A stretch of DNA of 64,000 nucleotides, taken from contig OU612071.1 of assembly GCA_914767715.1 (NCBI GenBank), positions 21,451,681 to 21,515,680 on the forward strand, in the 5' to 3' direction. The translations under genes were made by a program, and so were the position numbers. Below the pieces are notes generated by a model. That model searched no databases. It had not been told where the DNA came from and worked only from the letters and a program-made list of their open reading frames with translations. This document shows positions 1-13,272 of this stretch, piece by piece (the first letter of the stretch is position 1; each line of letters starts with the position of its first letter). This DNA comes from Membranipora membranacea (Eukaryota; Bryozoa; Gymnolaemata; Cheilostomatida; Membraniporidae).

Positions 1-261
1 ATATTGCTTCAACTTTCTCTCCTGACAATTTACGTTTCCTTTAGCTATATTCATAAAAATGGCAATGAAGGTTTGAAACAAAATATACAGTGACCAGTCA
101 ACGCATCAGAATACATACAAAATAACCTAGTTAAAAAACAACCTAGTTACACAGGAAATCTGTGGTAGAAATCTCTGACCTGGTTATTGTGGGAAAAAGC
201 AAGAGTCAGAGTAAAATCTACTAGAAAGTAACTATAAGTGAGTAATCAAGATAAAAATGGT

Positions 262-505
262 CATGCTTCACATGTGCCAGCTATCATAAAACTGGTTTGT
301 AGTTTTTCCAGCTCCCTCCATGATTTTCCTTATGGCTGCATTTCTATCTGTGGGTGACTAATGTCAGAATAGGAGTTTAGCCTTGACAGCATTCAGGCAT
401 CTCCTCGTTCCCTCTAATTCTATAGCAGGATTATTCTTAGCTGGTTTCTTGCTACAAATAAAACATTACATAGCATAGTCAGAGTAGAGTCATATCATTT
501 ATAAG
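262..505. repeat. Transposase-like repeat family, copy 1 (diverged)
   Basis: Aligns with 1033-1250 and 7690-7915 over gccagctat..aaa..tggt, ccagctccctcc..ttccttatg.ctgc and cagagt.gagt.atatcattta. It is the most diverged of the three copies. Confidence 0.7.
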
Positions 506-757
506 TATTGGAGAGGACAATTGTAACTGCATCTTATTTTTGTAGAGGATTGTAAGGGGGTTCACCTAAGGCTGTGAGACCCACCAAAGCCACCACACAC
601 TTTACCTATCTTACTGAGTACGCCGACACTCTATACTGAGAGAATAGACTCTATCTTATCTGGAAATAACATGAGTGCGCCAACTCTATCTTACTGGGAA
701 TAGTATTGACCTGACCTCAACCAAGAGAAATAGAGGGGGGGGGAGGGACTTGGACAA

Positions 758-1720
758 GTTGATGTCGACCGCCCTATATTATATATTACGAGAAATAAAC
801 GGATTTGAGCACTCAAAGCTTAAAGATGACTCTGAGAGCACCTCGGGAAAAAGCGATGAGAAAAAAAGTGTAGGTTGATGGCTGGAAAAATTATATTGAT
901 TGCTTTGCCATATAAGTGGCTAAGTGGCTCTAGCCAATTATTTTCATCATCACCATAGTAAAATCATAGAGAAATGTACTTGAAGTATGAATGAGTAAAA
1001 AAGATGAAATAAGTTATGCTCATATTTGACCAGGTGCCAGCTATAAAAAAAGTGGTCGATATTTCCTTCAGTCCCCTCCAGGAATTTTCTTATGCCTGCA
1101 TGCCCATCTGGCACTAATGCAAGAATAGGGGGTTAAGCGCTCAGATATTTCTTCAATCATTCATATCTGTCTCTGTTCCTTGTTACAAATATAATAAATA
1201 TATCGTTCTCAGAGTGGAGTGAATATCATTTATTAGTTATGGAGTCAGCTGTAGTTATATCATAGTTTGTTTATTCTGCGATCAACAAGAAATATATACT
1301 ACTCTGACATCACAGATGTAATGGAGATTTCAAATCTGTCGTCAAATAGCCTCTCGACCCATTCCTTGTCGATAAACCTATCTCTGCAACATTTCTTTCA
1401 ATATCAGTCCTGTCATAAACCAGTCTTCTCTTGCTAGAGTGAATACTGTTAACCCTGCGCTCCGCCTGAAAACTGGCTGTACGTGCATTGTCTGAGTTAT
1501 CTGTTTAATTTTTCTTGCTCAAAGAAATCCATCAGGTACACCAAGAGTTATCTTCTCTGTCCATTAAGGATGAAAACTCCTTATTTCTTTTTTAAATAAA
1601 ATACATTTTTAGGATGCTTTCCACTTAGCCTATGCTTAAGACTTTGCATTGACCCTAACTCTTTTTTTCCACTTCGGACCATTCATTGATCGTTGTTGAT
1701 CAAATTGATACCGATTTTTT
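758..1720. repeat. Transposase-like repeat family, copy 2
   Basis: About 960 bp matching 7429-8362, from accgccctatattatatat through agcctctcgaccca to tcgttgttgat. On the minus strand around 1105-1035 it keeps the I-R-K-F-L-E-G and I-D-H-F-x-x-S-W coding remnant. Confidence 0.85.
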
Positions 1721-2176
1721 TCATTTTTCTTTCAACAGCAGTTCATGTCAAAACTCATTACTACCATATCTCTTGACAAAGTCATCTCCCCTTCTCATGC
1801 TCTCGGGTGTTCGCACTGGGGAAAGAGCGGTTCTGTGTGCTTGTGTTTGTTTCCTATGTGGTTTAGCAGCGACCTCTGCTTAACTTCTATTAGATAGAGA
1901 TGTGTTAACTGATAATGGCACCCAATACATGTGAATGATGTTCGCTGTAATCCATTCTTGTATTCTAATTCCCTTGCTATTGCTGCTCCCTTCTGTTTTA
2001 GTTGCATTTTTCAAACCTTTTGTAAAACTTTAACTATATGTTCAGAAAATAGAGTCCTTAATTTAGATGATAATGTGGATTATCACATTTTAATGTGGAG
2101 AGGTGAAATGCTATAATTTGACCTGATTTGAGAAATGGCAATCTAGTTTATGTCTGTTGTACCTTAGCTTTTGGGA

Positions 2177-2420
2177 CTATTTCTCATAATATTTATACCC
2201 ACTTTTTGCACAATGCCATGAATCCCTATAGTGGTTGGTTAGAGGTCGGCTCTTATCTTTTCTATTGGGTACATGAGTTTCTCGCATGAATTTCCTAATT
2301 TGAATGTGGCGGTCGCTATTTAGGCTGCTAAAGTTCAATGTGAAGGTCACCAGTTCTTGTCGCAAAGTTTCTATAAAACCTTTCATCTCCATAGCATAAG
2401 AGTTACCTGTAAAAAAAAAC
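2177..2420 (-). pseudogene. Transposase-like exon with S-D-R-H and S-W-H-x-x-K motifs
   Basis: Encodes M-E-M-K-G-F-I-E-T-L, then S-D-R-H-I-Q-I-R-K-F-M-R-E, then D-S-W-H-C-A-K just before a candidate donor. The order MExxGF - DRHxxIxKxM - DxWHxxK is shared by a transposase-like family that is widespread in invertebrate genomes. I cannot assign the superfamily firmly. The fragment is isolated. Confidence 0.55.
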
Positions 2421-2499
2421 GAAAACAAATATGTTGACTTATTTGGATATGATCTAGAGACCACAGTGTTTCTGTGGAGCCTCAAATCCCCACCTTTGA

Positions 2500-2720
2500 T
2501 CTGATAGTTTGAGATGGTGTAAATCTATGAACTCTCAAGTTCTTTTTTTGCAGAGGCAGCTCTTTTTTACAAAACCTGTTGTGGTGCAACACGAGGCCGT
2601 ATTGTCTCGTTGCTTGTCCTCTTGGTGTCTCAGATTGTCTTGTGGTACCAAGTGATACAAACTTTATCTCAGCACGTGTTTTTCTTGGAGAATTTATGAT
2701 AATGTGTGCGCTTGTCGATA
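2500..2720. repeat. Dispersed repeat shared with 12390-12560
   Basis: Both copies read ctcttgg.gt.tcagatt on the plus strand and S-E-T-P-R-x-x-A-T-R-Q on the minus strand, so they derive from one coding sequence, frameshifted here. It may be an upstream exon of the neighbouring transposase-like family. Confidence 0.6.
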
Positions 2721-3559
2721 TCTATTTATACAGATAACCAACTATGTAATAAGAAACAGGCTCACAAATCAGGCAATATTATTTTTGATATATTTTTATG
2801 ACAACTAGAATGCCTACAATTATTAGTGTGAACCAAAACTCTATGTATATTACAGTATTAAATATATAAATTATCTAGTAACTCTGACGCTGAGCTCATA
2901 TAATGATCGTATACAAATGATAGCTATAGTTAAATGGTTTCATGACCCTTGATGCTAATACACAGGGAAATAGGTTTCAAGTTTAACCTAATGTTTAATA
3001 GCCTTATTTTTGCCTATGCACTCTATAGCAGTGTGGAAGCAACACAAAATCTCAGTAGGGTATAATAAGTTGGTCGGATATTCAGATATTCTAATTGCAG
3101 ACTCGGAAAACATAGACAATAATATACCACCACCAGTGGAAATAGTATTTAATTGGAAGATACTCTACCAACAAACAAATTGCATATCTTTACAGAACCA
3201 TCTTTGAGCCGCTGATTCTCGTAGGTCTTAACACTCTCGGACTCATCTGTCTGAATCTTGCTTTTCTGCATAATACCTAGAGAGTCAGCTATTGCAGACA
3301 TCATCATCACTGTTTCCTCTTCTTTGGCAGTTTGTGATCTCCTTTGGCAAAATCTCTGCTTGTCTTCCGTTGTATAACATTCCTTCAGCTGACCTGGCTT
3401 TGCGCTTCTTTATAGTGTCCTTGTTTCTCGTTCCATGCCCATGCTGAGCTGTATGATGGTCAGAAGCCTTCTCTATCACAGACCCAATGCCCCTTGCATT
3501 CTTCGTTGGATGACCGCTCAGAAGTGGTCTCAAGGAGCTGCTCCTATATCTCTCCTTAA
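2721..3559. other. No gene recognised
   Basis: AT-rich sequence. The basic frame at 3533-3285 (minus) has no recognisable domain. Confidence 0.5.
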
Positions 3560-3850
3560 AAGCTGTTTAATGTGTTGCTGAAGCAGGACCAGCAGCAGGA
3601 GCGGAGGTGCTGCTTTTCAAAAACAATAATGAAACTTAATTTATAATAATCTATCACTGCCCACAGAAAGTAAGAGTGTGTTGCCTCTGCTCATGTTTTG
3701 AAAGCTCTGCAAAATTGTCTGAATGAAATGAGATTTATAAGATTTGTCCTCTGCATTATGTAAAAAATTGATGAATGATGATTTACAGAGTAGATATATG
3801 TATTTATTTTTTCGGCTTTTCATCCGGAATTTTCTCTGATATTTCCTGGT
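3560..3850. repeat. Dispersed repeat B, copy 1 (partner 18895-19390)
   Basis: Shares tttcaaaaacaataatgaa, taagagtgtgtt, gcaaaattgtctgaa and catccgga with 19130-19390. At its left edge it has only a short cagcagcagg stretch where the partner has an 18-unit array. Confidence 0.85.
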
Positions 3851-4037
3851 GAAGTAGGATTAACCGGGGCACCGCGGGCCCGAAATCACAAGATTTCATG
3901 CCAACGCAACAGTTTTCCAGATACAACCCTCAAAATTTGCTATATCATACTTTGATTTTTGGGCTACACTATGAATTCACTGAAAATACTGTCAAATGGT
4001 AACACAAGCCATGGGATAATTTCTCTGCACCCTCTAC

Positions 4038-4076
4038 AAGTGGTCCATGGTACCCCGGGTCGGGGTACCGTGGACC
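4038..4076. other. GC-rich hairpin
   Basis: GTCCATGGTACCCC, a 5-bp loop, then GGGGTACCGTGGAC: 14-bp arms with one mismatch. A third partial copy (ccccggtgtactgtggac) follows. It stands out from the AT-rich surroundings. Function unknown. Confidence 0.7.
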
Positions 4077-5467
4077 GCACCCCGGTGTACTGTGGACATA
4101 CACATCAAACTACTGCTCCAGAAACGCTCTAGACCATTTATTGAAATAATTTGATAAAGCTTACAATATGTTTTATTCAAAAACCATGTAAAATCATGTT
4201 TCTAAAGAATTTCTGCAATGAGAGTGTTAAAAATCTGAAAAATAGTTCTGACACAGTCTGGAGAAGAAAACTGCATAACACATGCTATGGTCATCATTGA
4301 CTGACAGTATGAAACAAGCATTTGAATCAAGGTAGGTATTTAGAATCTGTTATGGAAGTAAACAAGGCCCAAAATTCTCAGTAAAAATTGTAGGAAGTGT
4401 TCTAAAAAATAATAGCTACCGGCAAGCGCTCTTCAAAATCTGCTGCCTATAAACAAGAATTTTGATTTTCACATTTCATAGAGTTAAAGCTGCGTTAACG
4501 TTGAAGCAATTCGCAGTTTCCAACTGCAACTCGTAACTTTTCACAAATCTGAGGTTACGCCTCATTTTATTTTTGTATTTCGTAAAACAATCTCGTAGGA
4601 ACTCCCATTTCTGTTTCACAGATTCTAAATCTAGAAAAAGATGAATATAACCATTTTCATAACATGCCTATTTAATAATTGATGCCGTACAATATATATC
4701 ATAGCAGAAGGTTAACTCAAATAAAAAATCAAGAGTAGATGTCAGTCACAGTCATTCACATACATAGGTGTCTCTCAATTCAGACCAACCGATTAACCTG
4801 AGAGTGGAGTCTCTTTCATATTTCATTCAAACAGGTTGATCATATTGTTATGTAACTTTTCTATGACAATCATTGGTTTGTTTTTTCTTAAGGGTGGTGA
4901 ATCCTGCAGCATTCATCTCATCAACTATCTCCCTCCAGGCATTAGCCTTAACACCTCTGGTGTCATTAAAATTAACATCATATAGTCATGGTCTACCCCT
5001 AACACATTCTATTAAAACTTTTTGCAGGTCATAGCAGAATTGTCTAGTGTCTGTTGTTCGGATTCTGAGTCTGACATGATGAATATGTGATTTTTATTTC
5101 TTTTATCAGCTGAAAATGTTACTGTTGTGTGAGCAGAAACTCATACTCAATCTTCAGGTCCCTTTTATAACAGTAGGCTGGCCATTCGCAGTTGGCTGTG
5201 GAAAAATCCCTGTCTGAAAAGTATATTAGAAATGTGCAGAACCATACGCCCAATACGCAACCAGGTTGGTTTACCCGTGGAACAGCAGGTGCGGCTGGTT
5301 TATTTAGTCGGAATTGGCCAAGCGTAGACAGACCTTAATATCGCGTTTTTCCATGTATGCTACAGCACTCGGTTTTCATAGATAGGCCTAGCACCAAATA
5401 GCTAGCGTTTGCATCATAACGATAGTAATCTGTTATGAATGATAAAAATTCTATGAATATAACATAC

Positions 5468-5819
5468 CTTTTGTATTAAAATACTCGTTTCCTTTGGTAG
5501 GTCACAATAGTCTGTATCTATTTGAATTGTGCCGTCTAAAAAGTGTTGTACGGCAGTTGGTTCGAAAAGCTGTGGCAACAGCCTGCAATGCCATGGTTGC
5601 AGCTTTTTCTCCCACCAGCCTTTATGTCCCATCATTTAGCGCTTACCTGAAATCAATATTATTTAATAAGTGAGCACATCTGTTGACAGTTATCGCTTCG
5701 ATCAGCAGTATGAGTAATTTTCTTCTTGGCCCTCCATTGTCAGCAGATGGCTCCTTGCCAATCCCTTCCTCCTCCCCAGTAATTTCGACTACAGATAGAA
5801 TGATACATCTGCGTACAAA
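5468..5819 (-). CDS. Unrecognised two-exon coding fragment
   Basis: Exon 5819-5647 (acattcag|TTT to TTTCAG|gtaagc) joins exon 5582-5468 (cattgcag|GC to CAAAAG|gtatgt) across a 64-nt intron. AG+G gives Arg and keeps the frame. The product includes G-P-R-R-K-L-L-I-L-L-I-E-A-I and L-L-P-Q-L-F-E-P-T-A-V-Q-H-F. Three good splice sites and phase agreement support a real gene. First and last exons were not identified; the segment at 6984-6925 might belong to its 5' end. Confidence 0.45.
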
Positions 5820-6924
5820 CTGAATGTAAATATCACTGATACATCTGTTGTTGGTCACACACTGGATCATGCGGTAAAATTTTAGTTAGCAGCAACAATT
5901 ATGAGTATGGGTTTTGTTCTGCCGGTGTTCCAATCAACCTCTGTCTCTGGTTGTCTCAAATAGACTGGCTGCATACGTCTCCAGATCGCGTCACAAGCAA
6001 TGTGGACTATCCCGGACAGTAGATGCCCTGAGTCGGTAATGCTTACGAATGGTTCCATAGCCCGATGCTGTTGCCAGGTGGTGAAGAGTTACAGCTAGGT
6101 TGATCATGAGTTTAATTGCTTTTATTTGTCCTCTTTGGTCCTCCTGAGTCACTCTAACTACTGTGGTCAAATGATTGCTTTGAAATCCGGACTGAGTAAG
6201 GATATTATATATCCTTACTCTGTGATATCAAATCGCTGCTTACAAGATCTACATAATGTGATGTTACTTGGAGTCTGATGACCAAATATAATGTCCTTAG
6301 GGCACATGTTGAGCTTTTTGATTGGGATTTTTGATTTATAATTTGGAGATAGTCACCGGAAGAAATGGTTGATTGAGATGAATCTTCCAGGAACAGTTCT
6401 ATCTGGACAAGGCATTAGTCCGACTAACTTGGTTTGAGGCACAGCACCATCACACACTCTTAACATTATTGCCAATTTTTTTTGGCACCATGATCATTGC
6501 TTTCATCAATCAGCAATTTAAACGGATGCATCCTCATAGTCTTGATATCATTTGAACTGTACTCCTCACCGATTTTATAAACTATGTGGTTACACTTTAA
6601 GGAAAAGCAAATCATCTTTCCTTTCCGCTTATCTCCTCAAAAAAGTGGGGAGCAAGTTTTACAATATAATATTTCAACCAAACACAGGATCATTTGCAGC
6701 AATAACTTTCTCCTATATTCTCGAATGAAAATCACATTTGGGTTTAAATAATTCTTTATTTAGGTCCAGCTTCCTTTAAATAGTATCTAATAAAAACTAG
6801 AAAAAAAGGATATCTTACATAGCAAAACCAAACGATCAAATGTAACACAAATACAGCATCTAAATAATAAATAATAACATGCAGATAATACAAACCATCT
6901 TAGCAAAGGACTCCTCTTACTTGT

Positions 6925-6984
6925 TACCGGTGTCTTTGAACTTGCTCTCTTTCCGGTATCAAGCCGACTCTTGTCATTGCTCAA
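6925..6984 (-). other. Possible first coding exon of a minus-strand gene
   Basis: ATG ACA AGA GTC GGC TTG runs 17 codons to CACCG|gtaaca; an alternative frame runs to AACAA|gtaaga. The upstream sequence contains an AAATAAGG stretch and a TGACGTC-like site. Too short to be sure; an upstream start for the 5.5-5.8 kb exons is only a guess. Confidence 0.2.
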
Positions 6985-7428
6985 TCCTTCGCTCTGACAG
7001 AACTTGACTCGGGAGGTTCCTTATTTGTGGTTGACGTCGCAGAAAATAATGACGCAATCATATCTACATAACTATGACTTCAACAGTTTGTTACCTGATC
7101 TGGGAACACCCGTCTAAACAAGACATAATTTGTAATGCAGAAAGCTAAGATCCAATATTATTCTTATCATAATACGTTAAATTTCTCTCCTTTGATAATG
7201 AGGGTTTCACTGATAGTGTGTTATAGCTTTTTATAGCAGCAAGTCACTACCGTGGCCCTGAAAGCCGGATAAAATTAAAATAATCTGATGTGAATTTCAT
7301 TCTAAATGGCCTAAATTGCATTAAACATTTCATTGAATTCAATCAATCCTATCTGCATCAAACTTTGCTGCATTAAAATTTTTCTGTTCTGCATCAAACT
7401 TTCACGCTCCACCCTCATACCAGGTAAA

Positions 7429-8362
7429 ATGATATCAACCGCCCTATATTATATATATACGGGAATTTAACGGATTTGAGCACCTAAAGCCTATATATGA
7501 CTCTGAGAGCACCTCGGCAAATTGTAATGAGAAAAAGAGTGTAGGTTGATGGCTGGAAAACTTATATTGATAAGCTGCTAAGTGGCTCTAGCCAATTATT
7601 TTCATCATCACCATAGTAAAATCATAGATAAATGTACTATGAAGTATGATTGAGTAAACAAGATGAAATAAGTTTTGCTCACATTTGACCAAGTGCCAGC
7701 TATCATAAAAGTGGTCGATATTTCCTTCAGTCCCATCCAGGAATTTCCTTATAACTGCGTGCCCATCTGGCACTTATGCGAGGATAGGGAGTTATGCTTT
7801 CAGGTACTTCTTCAATCCCTCAAATTCCGTAGCTTGATCATTCATATCTGTCTCTGTTTCTTGTTACAAATATAATGAATATATCATTCTCAGAGTGGAG
7901 TGCATATCATTTATTAGTTATTGAGTCAGTTGTAGTTATATCATAGTTTGTTTATGCTGCGATAAACAAAAACAATATACAACTCTGACATCACAGGGTC
8001 ATAAATCTGACTTCTCATAGGCAAGTGTTATGGAGATTTCAAAACTGGCATCAAATAGCCTCTCGACCCATAAACCTATTTTTGCAACATTTCCTTCAAT
8101 ATCAGTCCTGTCATAAACCAGTCATCTCTTTCTAGGGTGAATAGGCTGTACATGCATAGTCCGAGTTATCTGTTAAATTTTTCTTGCTCAATGAAATCCA
8201 TCAGGTACACCAAGAGTTATCCTTACTGTCCATAAAGGAGGACAACTCCATATTTTTTCAGGATGCTTTCCACTTAGCCAACTAGCTTAGAATTTCGCAT
8301 TAGCCCTAACATTTTTTTCCCTCTACCTACCATTGATTAATCGTTGTTGATACCGACTTCTC
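7429..8362. repeat. Transposase-like repeat family, copy 3
   Basis: Best-preserved copy. On the minus strand (7773-7680) it encodes G-H-A-V-I-R-K-F-L-D-G, I-D-H-F-Y-D-S-W-H-L-V-K and then a candidate donor AAAT|gtgagc. This is the same exon end as at 2177-2420, which ties the repeat to that family. Confidence 0.85.
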
Positions 8363-8809
8363 ATAAAAATATTTTACAACGGTAGTTACTCTGCTGGAAG
8401 ATGTGAAGCTCTTCTAACTGATAACGTTAACTATGTCCATCTTGCCACTTATGTGACAGTGATTTTTGCTCCTGTTGTGATTGTGTATAAGCTGAGGGCA
8501 TATTATCGCTGTATTATTACTAATGACCTTGTCATTGAAGGACAACTCCGCTAAAGAACTAGGCAATGATGATTCATGATTATTTGACAATTATCATTTA
8601 CTTTGATACACAAATGTCTGTACTCCCCCTTATTCTTTCAAAGGACCACCATTTGCAAATTTTTGTGTTTGGGTCACGTTTAAAATGCGGAGTCCACACT
8701 TTATTTACCCCGAGTCATTATGGCCTTTGATGATGGAAGAATTTCTTTTGCGATGGACTGACAACTGACAGCCTATTCAGCATACAACAATACATTGGAG
8801 GTGATCGAA

Positions 8810-9040
8810 CATCTGAACTGGATCACAGCTGACAGGAGAAGGTCGATGTTAGGTATTTTATCATGATTCGGGCTGGTTTCCCAATATCTGGTATGGTGGT
8901 ACTGACTATTAGAGCACCCACATTGAAACGTGAACTACGCTCCCTTGATTAGGTGTCTCAATGTCATTATGCAACTGCGGTAAGGGCAGCGAGAAAGAAG
9001 CTCCATAAGCTTCTTGTGTTACTATATACTTAGGCTCATC
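8810..9040. repeat. Direct repeat C, copy 1 (partner 9808-10040)
   Basis: Shared blocks in order: atcacagctgacaggagaa, tttatcatga, tcgggctggtttccca, agtgagaaagaag and tactatatact. No coding signal recognised. Confidence 0.8.
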
Positions 9041-9269
9041 GTACCAATGACTATAAAGAAAAAGCATTCAGTGATGAATTGGCTATGCACTATGACTATG
9101 ACTATGTAGCGTTACCCAAAATAAGAGAAATGCAGGGCATTGTTTGCTGCAAGATAGCAAATGCATCTTAATTGACCTACAGTAAATAACAAAGATCATA
9201 ACTTATGACACATTAAGTGCAAAGTTGTTCTTTGCAATTAGTTATGTGTCACATAATTAACTAATTGAC

Positions 9270-9560
9270 TCACAAATTTCTGATTGGTTTTGAATAATGC
9301 TGGCAGACCCTCAGCTGCAACTTATTCTGTTTAAACTGGCCTTGATGTTTCTTTGCATCAAGCAAGGTGTGGAATTTTCTTATCAGGGTCCTCAGATGTG
9401 GTTTCACTTGCTGATATTCATTGATGTAAAGTTTTTGGCTGGAGTGTTTGCTGTCTGTTTGGCCCTCTTCCTGATGTGGATGAAGTCCGAAATCTCTTGT
9501 CTTGGCAGGCCGTTCTGTGTCCAAAGTTTTGTCAGTATCACCTCTACAATTATAAAATAT
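9270..9560 (-). other. Possible hydrophilic exon (97 codons)
   Basis: Minus-strand frame begins after ataattgtag|AGG and is rich in Gln, Lys and His, with no hydrophobic segment. The opposite strand is open too and strongly hydrophobic, so one of the two must be a shadow. No family recognised. Confidence 0.25.
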
Positions 9561-9807
9561 TATCGTCAATATTTACTCTCAGTTTTTATTTAGATTTACC
9601 AGTAACTGGTATTAGATTTGTCACTCTCAAGCATGTTATATTACCGGGCAGGTGAAAGGCTGCTATCATTTTTTGCATGATAAGCTGCATATTCATATTG
9701 GTGAGCATTTTCACGTTAGTTTACTCCAAGTTGGTGACTGAGGGATAGTACATTGTAGTAACCTGAATGTTCTGTATGTCCATCTTACAAAGTATGTAAG
9801 TATCGAT

Positions 9808-10040
9808 CGAGCCACTGAGCAGAATCACAGCTGACAGGAGAATGATGATGATTGTTTTTTTTTATCATGAATCGGGCTGGTTTCCCAGTACCTGGTCGCA
9901 TTGAGTATTATAGCATACACATGGAACTTTATGGGCGCTCTTTTGATGTTGTGTGCCTCAACGTCACTATGGCAACTGCAGTAAGGCAGTGAGAAAGAAG
10001 GTCCATGAGTGACTTATGTGATACTATATACTGTGTTCTC
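9808..10040. repeat. Direct repeat C, copy 2
   Basis: Same orientation as copy 1, about 1 kb downstream. The interval between them holds a 99-codon minus-strand frame (9569-9270). Confidence 0.8.
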
Positions 10041-12389
10041 CAACCCGTGACCAAAATGAAATGGTGAGAAAAATTGATATATCAATATATTTATTATAAA
10101 TGACAGACTATATTTATGGTTTCTCGTGGAAAACATACCGCAAATAATTCCAAGATCTATCAACAAGTACTTTGAAGTGCAGTTGCAAAATATCCAAAAA
10201 AAATTGGTAATAGAAAAAAACAATCCTTCAAAATCTCTGATTGTTGCCAAGATATTTACACACAAAAAATGTTAATGATTCAATTGAGGGAACTCTTATC
10301 TTATATCAAGTCTTTCAAAAAAGTTACCTTATAATTTTGCCACCCTTTTGGTACGCCAGCTATTTTCATATCCATTCCCTTCTGGGTATAACCCTGCTGT
10401 GTCAGTGCCCCTACATAACGTGAAGCTTCTCCTGGGATATTATCTAGAAGCTCATTATTTGAATGTGTTGTGCGATGAAAAGTAAGCCCTAACGTCATGA
10501 ATAACAACTGAAATATATCATATGGATTAGGGGACCTACCTCGGAACAAGCGTATATCGCAACAAGCTTATTATATTTCATTTTATGCATGATTGATGGG
10601 AAGCAACTATGTTATTTTATTCAGAAATAACATACAGCCGACCCTATTTCTCGAATCTCAATCAATCAAACCGCAAAGTAAAAGCTACCAGATTTTAGCT
10701 TTGTCCAATTACTGACACGAAGTAACCCATGCTTTGTATTTTACCACCAATCCATTAAAACTCATATATCTATGTTTACAACTGACTAGCATGTGACGTT
10801 CCATGGCATTCCAATATTTCAAATTATACAATCTGAAGCTGGAAGTGTATAAATATTTACTTACTGCCTATTCCCTGATAAATTCATGTAACACCAATGG
10901 CTATTTTAATCTCAGTTCCATGAAGAGAAAAGTCGACCAAACCCTGTTTGATCTGACCCTCTTCATCTGCTGGTTTCCCGCCAATGGTTTTGATATAGCT
11001 TATCTAAAAAACGCAGACAAAAGACTTATTATACTAAACAAAGTGTCTGCTAGGGACTTACTGACACTTCTATATATGATGGGATAAGTGACAATGTAGA
11101 AATTTGTAGAGCTTCTCAGCGCCCACAATCATTAACATCTCAAATTATTGGCTGCTGCAGCCACATGTATTTCTAGATCTGTCCCCCAGACACCAGATTG
11201 CGCCATCTTGCTTCTCATCAAGTATGAGTTGCTGCCGCTGAATTGATCACATTCTGCATAATGGTAGTGTTAGTGGTCATTTTGGTCATATGAGACCAGA
11301 GCTGTTTTCATCTTCTCATGGTCAGTAGATTTTTTTAAATTCCTCTAAGATGAGATCTGGTTCTAGCCTTGGTTGCTGTAGACGGTTCATAGGAATTCTA
11401 GCAGAGCTTGGGGGTGAAGGTTTTGTTAGTTGAGGTTCTTTGCTACTATCTTTTTCTGAGGCCGAGCTTTTTGCAGAGGTACACTCTGTACTTGAACGAA
11501 TTGACATTGACTCAAATGCATTCCTATCTGAAATTTATAATGCTCGATTGCTGTAGTTATTAGTTTTTTAAAATTCAACTGGCCATTGTTCACTGTAATC
11601 AATTTTCTCCTCTTCAAAACAGGTATATTTTCATGGACAAAATTAGATTTATTAGCAGTTCCCTAGAAAAGCTTTTAGAATTGAGAACGAATATTTTACC
11701 CCATTAACTCATGCATTGACAACTTTAAAATTAACAATCTGTATTTGAATCTTTTTTTAGGTTTAGAAATGGGATACCTCTACATAATGCAAAGCTTTGT
11801 CAAATGAGCTTAGTTGTCATCGCATCAAGAAGTGTTACCTCCATACCCCGCACATCGGCTGCTTGTGTCCGGACAGACCATGTCTCCCACAGTTCTCGGG
11901 CTTGATATCCAGCTGTAGCTATTATTTGAAGAAAATTGGGAAATGGTTTGTGAGTATGTCACAACAGGTTATCGAGTGGTTATCTACTGCTAACAGTGGA
12001 ATGTTTCAGTAATATTATACCAGTTCGAGCGGGTTCTAAGTCTATGACTGGAAGAAGACTGGTATAAAATTGATCACTTCTTGATTGGGTAAGGTTACGC
12101 AAGTATTAACCAAGTTTGTGCTACATCCCCTAGCAACCTAACTAATGTAGTCTAAGCTCTCTTTGCTATGTATTGAGGCATCTATCAGATACACTGAGGA
12201 TTTTCACATCTATTCTTAACGGAGAACAACTATAAACTTTTATTTCCGCTGCTGGTTTTGAGACAGTAGGCTGTGGCTCTTCCTAGATTAGGGCTATCCT
12301 CTACTGATTTGAGGTGCAGTGCTGCTACCCTAATCATTTTTGGTCCTATATCCCTCTATCACTGAACAGTCGATCAAAGTTTTATAGCA
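10041..12389. other. No gene recognised
   Basis: Only short frames. The minus-strand frame at 11507-11322 is Ser/Pro-rich low complexity, and the plus-strand frame at 10803-11087 has no recognisable motif or splice support. Confidence 0.5.
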
Positions 12390-12560
12390 TTTTTTTTCCC
12401 TTCGGGTTTTATATTCTCCAAGGTAGCCGAATTGCCTTGTTGCGTGTTCTCTTGGCGTTTCAGATTCCTTTTTTTCGTACCAAGTGAAAGAACTTTTATC
12501 ATCAGGTTTGTCTTTTTTAGAGAATTCATTGTGATGTGAAAGTAAGAATATAAACCATAT
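12390..12560 (-). repeat. Dispersed coding repeat (partner 2500-2720)
   Basis: Minus strand encodes W-Y-E-K-K-E-S-E-T-P-R-E-H-A-T-R-Q-F, within a longer frame that continues into a hydrophobic stretch (12660-12545). The hydrophobic part could be chance or a membrane segment. Family not recognised. Confidence 0.5.
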
Positions 12561-13141
12561 AAAACAGATATACAAACAAAGGAGACAACTTAGCCAAAAC
12601 TGAAACATTAACCATGAACTTGAATTGCTAACAGACCTTTTTTTACCTTGTGATACACTGTGACTATGGAGAACCATCCATGCATCTGATAATTATAATT
12701 TTGTTATAGATGTTCCAAATGTTAAGCTCTTGGGGGAAATCCACTCCCCTTGCATGCCTCCCTATACATGCTCCTTCGTGACCGAACTGGTTTTTTTTTT
12801 TACTTTATTTTACTTTACTGGTATAAAAGTATCCCATTTCAGGTAGATGACTGGCTTTACATAGTTTCTCAGCAAACATACATGTTATCTGTAATGTAAG
12901 TTAAATGATGGGACAATGTGTTTTTTCTCTGTGCTATTGAGCTCACATTAGTGCCAATTAAATCTAAATGCGCTAATTACAAATAACAGGATTGTGGAAA
13001 ATATTATAAAAGGATAAAACCTAAATTTACCTCGATAGACCATCCAAGGAGAGGCTATTTTCCAAATTGCTGCGTATGATAGGGCAGCTGAGTATTTATA
13101 TTCATAGATAAATAAAACATTACTCACATAATTCAGAATAA

Positions 13142-13272
13142 TATCAGAATAGTATCAGAATAGTATCAGAATAGTATCAGAATAGTATCAGAATAGTATC
13201 AGAATAGTATCAGAATAGTATCAGAATAGTATCAGAATAGTATCAGAATAGTATCAGAATAGTATCAGAATA
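13142..13272. repeat. 11-bp minisatellite (tatcagaatag), about 12 units
   Basis: Twelve near-identical head-to-tail copies, flanked by diverged half-units (agaataatatcag, agaataattctgat). Units are directly adjacent with no spacers, so this is not a CRISPR array. Confidence 0.95.

Noticed and set aside
13142-13272. CRISPR-like array
   Set aside because: Units are directly adjacent with no unique spacers, and the context is an animal nuclear genome.
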